DNA of 64,000 nucleotides from Bacteroidales bacterium (GTDB taxonomy: Bacteria; Bacteroidota; Bacteroidia; Bacteroidales; P3): assembly GCA_017962665.1 (NCBI GenBank), contig JAGCUU010000016.1:1-64000 (forward strand). Reading direction: 5' to 3'. A program made the translations under genes and the position numbers. Position 1 is the stretch's first letter, and every line of letters starts with the position of its first letter. Shown one piece after another: positions 55,327 to 61,877 of the stretch. A model generated the notes under the pieces. The model worked only from the letters and a program-made list of their open reading frames with translations. It was not told where the DNA came from and made no database searches.

Positions 55327-56475
55327 TTATTGTCTTAAAATTCTGACAATACGGCCAAGCTTGTTGCGCTCTACATAGGCGGAGCGTTCTACAATGTAGT
55401 CGAGTATCTCGCGAGCCGATGTTGCATTGAAACGGCACATGCGTCGCAACACGATATCGCCTATTGTGAATGGCACAAATTGAAGTTGACCACCATTGAT
55501 GCTGTTGTCCTTGCACATCTTTCGTAATGACGAATAGAAAGATCTGTAGTTTTGTGACATATAGTTGTAATAATGGTCGTCCTCATCTTGTCTGTTGTCG
55601 AAATTTCCAGCTTTGTCGGCCTTGGTAAGGACAATATATATTGCATCGGAGTATTCTCTGAAAACTCCGAGTTGGTTAAGATATTCGGCTGCACACTTGA
55701 GATACTCGTCTTGGCGTAGACCGTCTATCTTTTTATCTTGTGCACCATATTCAATGACAAAAAAATGAAGTTTCCTGTTCTCGCTGGCATGCTCTACCAG
55801 AAGATTGTTGAGAGTGTCGAAAGCAGTCTGTTCGTCATCGTTCAAAACATTGTTTTTGAATTTTTTGTATAGGCACTTGAACAGCTCTCCTGAAAGGTCG
55901 ATAAGAGACAATGGATGTTCTTTTTCATCACGTATAAGTGAAAACCGCATTTCATAGGTATTCATGATAGCTGTACCAGCTGGCAGGTATCCATATGCAC
56001 CGTCATGATGAAAAATCTCAGCAAGGTGCGACATGTAGGAACCTCCTTGGCATTGTTGCTGCATCATAGTGTCATCTCCGTTGTTGGCGATGCTTAACAG
56101 TGCTCCCAATGCGCATGATTTACCTGCGGCAGGCATTCCCCAGAAATAGACTTCAGTAGAACCGGGGGCAATGCTTTGTATAGGAACAAATTCGCTTGCG
56201 TCGGCTGGGTCGGTGGGTTCCTCTTCCAAAAGAAGGTCCACGAAATTGAAGTCAATATTGCAATCGTTGAAATCGTCTTTTGAAAGAATTTTTTTATTAA
56301 GTAGATAGCGAGCTGTGTCGGGGTCGATTATGTTTGGGTTTCGCAATAAAAGAGCCATCAAGATATCGCGATTCAAATCGCCGTATTCCAGTTTTCTTTC
56401 TATCTCGGCTTTGAGCCTGCGTGTCCTTAGCAGACTGCTTTCAAGCTGATTTAGTGTTTTTTCATCAATAGCCAT
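55327..56475 (-). CDS. P-loop GTPase-like protein
   Basis: 382 residues. The Walker A motif GMPAAGKS is at 113-120, a Walker B-like LIDLSGE at 191-197 and a guanine-specificity motif LTKADK at 283-288. That set points to a TRAFAC/Ras-like GTPase rather than an ATPase. An N-terminal helical segment of ~100 residues precedes the domain. No membrane segment is seen, so it is likely a cytoplasmic switch for the neighbouring membrane proteins. A comparison with SrfC-like GTPases is only a guess. Confidence 0.82.
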   Translation of the reverse strand: MAIDEKTLNQLESSLLRTRRLKAEIERKLEYGDLNRDILMALLLRNPNIIDPDTARYLLNKKILSKDDFNDCNIDFNFVDLLLEEEPTDPADASEFVPIQSIAPGSTEVYFWGMPAAGKSCALGALLSIANNGDDTMMQQQCQGGSYMSHLAEIFHHDGAYGYLPAGTAIMNTYEMRFSLIRDEKEHPLSLIDLSGELFKCLYKKFKNNVLNDDEQTAFDTLNNLLVEHASENRKLHFFVIEYGAQDKKIDGLRQDEYLKCAAEYLNQLGVFREYSDAIYIVLTKADKAGNFDNRQDEDDHYYNYMSQNYRSFYSSLRKMCKDNSINGGQLQFVPFTIGDIVLRRMCRFNATSAREILDYIVERSAYVERNKLGRIVRILRQ

Positions 56476-56502
56476 ATTACTATGTCCTTTGTCGTTGTTG
56501 TG

Positions 56503-57567
56503 TTATTCTTCTTCTTCATCGATGTCAAGAGTCATTGCCCTGTGACCAGTTTGAACACTGTTTCCTGTGTTGAGATTTTGAGCGCGGTGTACAGATGCGA
56601 TATGTCTGTTGTCGTCGTTTAGTGTGTTTGCATGCCGTTCTACAGCTATTCGTTCATTGGTATCAAGTTGTTGTGTCCTTCGTTGTTGACTGGTTTTTAT
56701 CTTTCTTTTTCCCCAGATTGTCACCATGCTGCGGGGACTGCGTTTCTGAATGAGCCAGGGCAGGAAAAGTAGTAGGAATGTTAGACCTGAAACCCAAGCC
56801 ATAGGTTGAGGAAACCCTGTTGTTGAGTATATTGATATTGTCTCCTTGAGTTTTTCAGTGGCAGCATCAATCTCTGTTTTTTTGACGAAAGGCTGTACAG
56901 ATAGCGATTCTGCATTCATCTTGTGTTGGGACAGCCGAGTCATCATTTCGCTCCAACTCTCCATACTTGAACAGATGTTGTCGATATTGCCTATCAGAAA
57001 AACATTCCAGACACTAAAGTTCTTTTTCGATTTTGTCAACCATTTAGTGGCTTCATCGTACAGATTCTTATACCGTGGTGGAGTCAATTGTAATTCAAGA
57101 CCTTTGCGGAGTACGATGTTTGAAAGGGAATCGCTGTTCTCTTCGGATTCTAATGTTGAAGAGTAAATGCTTTTTCTGTTATTTACATAGTGTTCGTAAT
57201 CGGCAAAAAGCTGCTCGGATGTATTCATCGCGAAATCGAAGCGGCTATGTATTTCATCTTCGTTGATTTTGACAGTCCAAAAGTGTGTAAAGACTACAAA
57301 TGAGGCACAGCATGCGATAATAAATAACACAAGAGTGATGCGCTCGTGTATTATTTTCTTTTCAAAATTGACATTGACAGCCTTGAGCAACTGCAGACGA
57401 AACAGTAGCAACAGTAAAACCACCATGATGGGAAGAGCAATAGCACCACCGATAATGTAGTTGCCTCGGGTATAGTACGTGACACTCATAAATATCACAT
57501 AACCTATAGCCAGAAGTGCAAGGAATGCAATGATGTGTCCAAATGAGAATTTAAGTTTCTCGTGCAT
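56503..57567 (-). CDS. Unknown multi-pass membrane protein
   Basis: 354 residues. Three hydrophobic segments lie near residues 10-30, 38-56 and 77-97, then a ~160-residue α-helical soluble loop, then a fourth helix near 264-282 and a basic and acidic C-terminal tail ending DIDEEEE. The loop between helices 3 and 4 is probably periplasmic. The gene is 12 bp after the small two-helix membrane protein and 27 bp before the GTPase gene. No family recognised. Confidence 0.78.
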   Translation of the reverse strand: MHEKLKFSFGHIIAFLALLAIGYVIFMSVTYYTRGNYIIGGAIALPIMVVLLLLLFRLQLLKAVNVNFEKKIIHERITLVLFIIACCASFVVFTHFWTVKINEDEIHSRFDFAMNTSEQLFADYEHYVNNRKSIYSSTLESEENSDSLSNIVLRKGLELQLTPPRYKNLYDEATKWLTKSKKNFSVWNVFLIGNIDNICSSMESWSEMMTRLSQHKMNAESLSVQPFVKKTEIDAATEKLKETISIYSTTGFPQPMAWVSGLTFLLLFLPWLIQKRSPRSMVTIWGKRKIKTSQQRRTQQLDTNERIAVERHANTLNDDNRHIASVHRAQNLNTGNSVQTGHRAMTLDIDEEEE

Positions 57568-57579
57568 TTAATCTGTCTG

Positions 57580-57756
57580 TTAAAAAAGTGAGACTACAAA
57601 AACAAAGGTTCCAACTACAACCAGGAGGATACCTAAAATTTTGAATACTGTATTAATGATGTCGGAAGCTCCGCCTTTGCCGACAATACCAGGGAACACT
57701 TTCCAAAAAAGAAGTCCAATAATGATGTAAAGGATACCTGTAAAATTAATGTGCAT
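57580..57756 (-). CDS. Small two-helix membrane protein
   Basis: 58 residues beginning MHINFTGILYIIIGLLFWKV and ending VSLF, read directly from the reverse strand between an ATG at 57754-57756 and a TAA at 57580-57582. It has two hydrophobic helices separated by a short loop (PGIVGKGGASDI). It lies between two operon members, with 44 bp upstream and 12 bp downstream, on the same strand. Its small size makes it easy to miss. It may be a subunit or stabiliser of the membrane complex. Confidence 0.65.
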   Translation of the reverse strand: MHINFTGILYIIIGLLFWKVFPGIVGKGGASDIINTVFKILGILLVVVGTFVFVVSLF

Positions 57757-57800
57757 GGTTAGTAAGTTTTAATTGATTGTATGATGTGTTTGATTGTATT

Positions 57801-58505
57801 CTATTTCAAAATATTTCCGTATATGTCAAAGTGAACAGTTTCGTGGTATTTTGCGTTATAAGCTGTTCCGCGACCGCCATTTGCAAGCACATATTTCCGC
57901 AAGGCCATGGGGTCAGAAATGCCATCTTCGTTGATACAAATAATAATGTTTTGTTCTTTCATCCTGATGAATAGTCCATGTTCTGCTTCATAGGCCATGG
58001 CTGTATTAGGAATCGTTCTTTTGGTTTTACTGTTTTTTTCTATAAACCCCCATTCGTTGTTCTCTTTTATCCATAGATATCTGTAAGCTGTACAGCAGTC
58101 CACGTCATCATATTCGGCTTCGAGAACCAGTTTGTGTGAGTTGATGTCGTAAAGGCCGTGATGATGTTCGTCTGCTACAATCTCGAGGGTTTGATGGGCG
58201 CTGTCGTAAATTGGAAGAGATGGAATTGATTGTGGAAGTATTTCTTCGCCGTCAATTGTGCTATAGAGAGTCCAAAGGTCTCCAAGACGGCAATAGGCTA
58301 TTACTCCGTCATCGGAGAGTTTTATTTCGTCGAAAACCGGCATGACAACAATACGATCATTGGTTATAACCCCATATCTGTCGTTCATACAGGCTATGTT
58401 GGCGAAAGATACAGACTCAACTATCTCTGGTTTTTCTTTGAATTTGAGACGCTGTTGTGCATTTTCGTATCGACGGTCATATGTCTTTTTCAGCTCAGGA
58501 TTCAT
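57801..58505 (-). CDS. WG-repeat-like protein
   Basis: 234 residues without signal or membrane segment. Three WG/KWG-type repeats are visible: RYGVITNDRIVVMPVFDEI, HHGLYDINSHKLVLEAEYDD and EWGFIEKNSKTKRTIPN. Such repeats form β-rich scaffolds in Bacteroidota. Its ATG overlaps the previous gene's stop by 4 bp, so translation is probably coupled. It is likely a binding or scaffold subunit. Confidence 0.75.
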   Translation of the reverse strand: MNPELKKTYDRRYENAQQRLKFKEKPEIVESVSFANIACMNDRYGVITNDRIVVMPVFDEIKLSDDGVIAYCRLGDLWTLYSTIDGEEILPQSIPSLPIYDSAHQTLEIVADEHHHGLYDINSHKLVLEAEYDDVDCCTAYRYLWIKENNEWGFIEKNSKTKRTIPNTAMAYEAEHGLFIRMKEQNIIICINEDGISDPMALRKYVLANGGRGTAYNAKYHETVHFDIYGNILK

Positions 58506-59215
58506 TGAGGCGTATTATTGTTAGTTGTCAGTGTGTCGAAAAAAATTCTTGCTGCGAAAGTGCTGGTTCCTGTTTCTGCAAGCAAATCCAACAATTGTTG
58601 TATTTCGTCTTTGCTACTATCATGTTGTATCATGCATGCAGCTTGGTTGTATACTGTGCGGATGTCGGGAGCCACTTTTGTCTTGTGGAAATTGCGAAGG
58701 AGCGAAACATCCAGTTTTTGATGATAAGATGAGGGAGGAAGGAAGAAAAGGTTGACAAGATTAATGTTGCCCACTGTTGGAATATTCAGTGGACCTTTTT
58801 GGAATGTGAAGTTTTCAGGGATATTGATTGATTCACCACATGGGAGAGATTGAATAGTGCTATGTGCGACGAGGAAACAGACAGGAGAAAGTTTTATCAG
58901 TTTGACGTTGCGTGGATCACCATTTGTGGCGTTTTGAAAGACAAGTTTGAGATATTCTCCAGCAAGGATTTCTCTGACGAGGATGGGGTAATCCATGTGT
59001 TGTTCGCTGACGAAATATTCGCCTTTTGCTCCTCTGAAAAAGGAATCCATCTCTTCGTTTGAGGTGTGGGTGAGCGTTTTTATTTCATTCCAACGTTCAC
59101 TTCCAGGTTCACGTAGAGTCATTTCATACCGCGTAGATGTGCCTCGTTCGGTGAGGCACATCCCACGGCATGATTCTTCAAAAAGGAGTTTATATACTTC
59201 CTTATTTACACTCAT
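58502..59215 (-). CDS. Unknown soluble protein
   Basis: 237 residues, not recognised. An N-terminal β-rich half (RYEMTLREPGSERW, EYFVSEQHMDYP) is followed by a helical C-terminal part (KDEIQQLLDLLAETG). No signal peptide is visible. The start overlaps the end of the protease gene by 14 bp and its stop overlaps the WG-repeat gene's start by 4 bp, so it is embedded in the operon. Confidence 0.75.
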   Translation of the reverse strand: MSVNKEVYKLLFEESCRGMCLTERGTSTRYEMTLREPGSERWNEIKTLTHTSNEEMDSFFRGAKGEYFVSEQHMDYPILVREILAGEYLKLVFQNATNGDPRNVKLIKLSPVCFLVAHSTIQSLPCGESINIPENFTFQKGPLNIPTVGNINLVNLFFLPPSSYHQKLDVSLLRNFHKTKVAPDIRTVYNQAACMIQHDSSKDEIQQLLDLLAETGTSTFAARIFFDTLTTNNNTPQ

Positions 59216-60290
59216 AATCCAGTTTTAGTTGGTCGAGCATTTCACGCACCTGAAGGATATTGATTCCGGCATTGATTCCTTCTCCAGCATTGGAACCCAT
59301 ATCATGGACAGCAATGACGATACCGTTGTCAAGAGCTACAGGTCCACCGCTGTTGCCAGGATTGGTGGCAATGTCGTAAACCACAATGTGTGTGTTAGGA
59401 CGTCCGTGAAGGTCGTCGGTTTTATAACTGCCAATAGTTCCTTGGGTATAGTTGGCTGTGTACATGATTCCGCTCTTGTCGCTGGGGTTGCCGAATGTTT
59501 GGATATGGCTTCCTACGGGAGCTTGTACTTTCGAAAGATGGAAGTAGGGGACAGTCTCGCCATCGTTAAGATCGACTTGGAAGATTGTGATGTCTTTATC
59601 CTCAAGAGGTGATGAATAGATGACTCGTTTTATTTTACGTTGATTCTCGGAATTACTGTCGTCAGCGCTCTTTCCGTAGGTGTAAATAACGGCGGAACTT
59701 TCGTAGTGTGGAGGAAGCACATGGTTGTTGGTCAGAGCCAGGCCGTTGCTGCCGATAAAGAATCCTGTACCCATGCCTTCTGGTGTCTGGACAAGGAAAG
59801 TCCTCTGTTTCATGTAAAGTGCAATGTCGGGTATGTTGCCTTCGTGGTTGCATCCCTTGAAAAGCACACGCCAATTCTCAATACTGTCTTTCATGTTCGC
59901 TTCAGTGTAAACAGTGTTGTCTGCACGTGCGCATTGGCGTAGAATCTGACCGTTTAGGCATACGTTTTCCGGTAGAATAAAAACATAGGCCCTGACTTTT
60001 TCTGTCGCTTTTTTGTAGTCCTGTTTTTTTGCCTGCTTGTCGGCGACGAGCAGTACTTTCTGTCCTACAAGGTTAATGCTTTCCATATATGTGCTTGTCG
60101 ACTCATGGTTGGGTGCAATGCCAAGCAACTCTACGCGGAGTCCAGTCGAGAGCTTAATGGTGTTGCCATTTATTATCTCTTTCACTGTACCTTTGGTACC
60201 GGTGATTTTATGAACTCTGCTGCCGCAACCAGAAAGAATTGTTACTGCAATCAAACAAACTGCAAGGATGCTTAAATGTGTTTTTCTCAT
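59202..60290 (-). CDS. Lipoprotein: degenerate SNase-like OB fold fused to trypsin-like protease
   Basis: 362 residues with a lipobox ending LSGC (Cys22). Residues ~34-125 resemble the thermonuclease fold (VKEIINGNTIKLS, VELLGIAP, RAYVFI, QILRQCAR), but the usual Asp and Arg of DGDT and VRLIGID are replaced (NGNT, VELLGIA). The S1 protease domain follows with His190 (NNHVL), Asp233 (DKDITIF) and Ser314 (NPGNSGGP). It should be a membrane-attached periplasmic protease. The combination suggests a regulated protease that senses a ligand through the OB fold. Confidence 0.87.
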   Translation of the reverse strand: MRKTHLSILAVCLIAVTILSGCGSRVHKITGTKGTVKEIINGNTIKLSTGLRVELLGIAPNHESTSTYMESINLVGQKVLLVADKQAKKQDYKKATEKVRAYVFILPENVCLNGQILRQCARADNTVYTEANMKDSIENWRVLFKGCNHEGNIPDIALYMKQRTFLVQTPEGMGTGFFIGSNGLALTNNHVLPPHYESSAVIYTYGKSADDSNSENQRKIKRVIYSSPLEDKDITIFQVDLNDGETVPYFHLSKVQAPVGSHIQTFGNPSDKSGIMYTANYTQGTIGSYKTDDLHGRPNTHIVVYDIATNPGNSGGPVALDNGIVIAVHDMGSNAGEGINAGINILQVREMLDQLKLDYECK

Positions 60291-60314
60291 AATAATTAAA
60301 CTATATTTGATTGT

Positions 60315-60971
60315 TTACATTGCAGTTATTTTTACCTTGCATGGTTTTGTTATTATCCATGCTCTAGAGTTTATTTCGCTGCGTTTAACCATTCCGTAAT
60401 CGACGAAGTCATATCTCGAATTTGCTGTAACTTCGCCTTCGTACTCAACAACCTGAGGAATTAATATATTTTCCCTTGATTCATACACTGCCTGGCTTTC
60501 GGAACCAGGAACTTCTAACTTATAAAAACCTTCACCTTTTTTGAGGTCAATATAAAATTTGAAGTATTGGTTTGGAGCATCGTTGGGACTCAGTCGTATA
60601 AAACCATACTTTTTTGTCTCTTCTTCATCGAAGAATGGCTGATCTCTGAATAAGTTTGGATCACCAGTCGGTTTTTGAGGTGTCGTTGCAGGCTGGTTGC
60701 TGTATATAGGTTGTTGTGTATTTGGTTGTATCTGCTCTACATGTTGAGAAATATCTGGTTTCTGTGTTTCGTTAACATCTACATTATAGCCTTGAGTCAT
60801 TCCATTGCCAGTCGTAGACATGTGTGCTGCCAGATTTTGCAGAGTCTGTGCTATATAGCGTATCTCTCCAGCGCGGTCTGCTCCGCAAGGATTTACTACA
60901 TCAAGGAAATTATAAAATGCAGTTGTCAAGTTATGCAGTGCATCTTGAAATTTTGGGTCTTCTGTATTCAT
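60315..60971 (-). CDS. Unknown protein sharing a C-terminal domain with its neighbour
   Basis: 218 residues without a signal peptide or membrane segment. Residues 1-55 are helical, ~56-105 is a Gln/Pro/Thr-rich linker and ~115-218 is a β-rich domain ending AWIITKPCKVKITAM. This domain aligns by eye with the C-terminus of the gene at 60991, which ends DWIVTEKMTIKLV. It starts 19 bp after that gene and is followed by the protease after 24 bp. Confidence 0.75.
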   Translation of the reverse strand: MNTEDPKFQDALHNLTTAFYNFLDVVNPCGADRAGEIRYIAQTLQNLAAHMSTTGNGMTQGYNVDVNETQKPDISQHVEQIQPNTQQPIYSNQPATTPQKPTGDPNLFRDQPFFDEEETKKYGFIRLSPNDAPNQYFKFYIDLKKGEGFYKLEVPGSESQAVYESRENILIPQVVEYEGEVTANSRYDFVDYGMVKRSEINSRAWIITKPCKVKITAM

Positions 60972-60990
60972 GTACTATAAAAATGTTTGG

Positions 60991-61869
60991 TTACACTAAT
61001 TTTATTGTCATTTTTTCGGTAACAATCCAGTCGGTACCATTTTTTTCCATAGTACCTGGTTTTACCGTGACAATGTCTTTTGCACTTGAATTCGATTCGA
61101 AATCTTTTGTACACATACGCAGGGTTGATACATCGGCAAGTATCTGCTCGATTACTTTTCTGTTGATATCGTATGTAGCTCTGTTACCATTGATTTTCAT
61201 GCAGAACCAACTGATGGGTTCATCTTTTAAGTTGCGTTCGCGCACCATTGCCTTGCCTCCTTGCTCGGTAAGCATGAAGTATTTTACAGTTTCTTTTGGA
61301 GATTGAGAGGTTTGTTGGGTCGATTGGCTTGTTTGTGGGCGTTGTGTTACTTCTGATGAGCGACTGGGCTGTTGATGCGTTTGTTGCTGTCGTGTTTGCT
61401 GTTGTGCTCGCGAATTGTCGTCACGAATCTCATTTACTTTTTTCTCAATGTTTTTCGATGCATCCAGCAACGAATTATTGAACTTGTTTGCAAAATCTTT
61501 CAGTTGTTGTTTCTGTTCTTTTCTTAATTGTTCCTGATCACTCTGCATTTTACGATAGAAGTAGAAACCAGCACCTGCAGCAGCTAACAGAAGAATAAAG
61601 GTGAATCTATTACCGCGACGAGCCTTTTTGATATCCTTTTTGAGATCTTTGATACTCTCTTCAAGTTCTTCAATTTGGTCGCTCGTAATGGTTGTAGTAT
61701 TGTCTGTTTTAACCTCTTTCTTCGCCTTTTGAGTTATCTCTTGTAATTTAGAACTGTCAACGTTAGGGGTATCGTTGGGTTCTGCATAACAGTTACCAGC
61801 GATTCCAATCAGTGCTGCGAGCAGCACTGATTGGATTACTGTATTGAATTTGTGTTTTAAAGTCATCAT
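60991..61869 (-). CDS. Exported or anchored coiled-coil protein
   Basis: 292 residues with a cleavable-type signal (ending NCYA). A coiled coil (~40-80, ITSDQIEELEESIKDLKKDI) precedes a membrane helix near 85-107 (FTFILLLAAAGAGFYFY), then a basic helical region and a Gln/Thr/Ser-rich linker (~150-190). The C-terminal domain (~192-292) is homologous by eye to the one in the next gene. It starts 8 bp after the Hsp70-like gene. If the signal is cleaved, the remaining helix anchors the protein. Confidence 0.78.
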   Translation of the reverse strand: MMTLKHKFNTVIQSVLLAALIGIAGNCYAEPNDTPNVDSSKLQEITQKAKKEVKTDNTTTITSDQIEELEESIKDLKKDIKKARRGNRFTFILLLAAAGAGFYFYRKMQSDQEQLRKEQKQQLKDFANKFNNSLLDASKNIEKKVNEIRDDNSRAQQQTRQQQTHQQPSRSSEVTQRPQTSQSTQQTSQSPKETVKYFMLTEQGGKAMVRERNLKDEPISWFCMKINGNRATYDINRKVIEQILADVSTLRMCTKDFESNSSAKDIVTVKPGTMEKNGTDWIVTEKMTIKLV

Positions 61870-61877
61870 TTTTTGAT

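Noticed and set aside
55274-55516. N-terminal extension of the 53771 protein
   Set aside because: It overlaps the GTPase gene's end in another frame and has an implausible composition; the ATG at 55273 follows a normal short gap.
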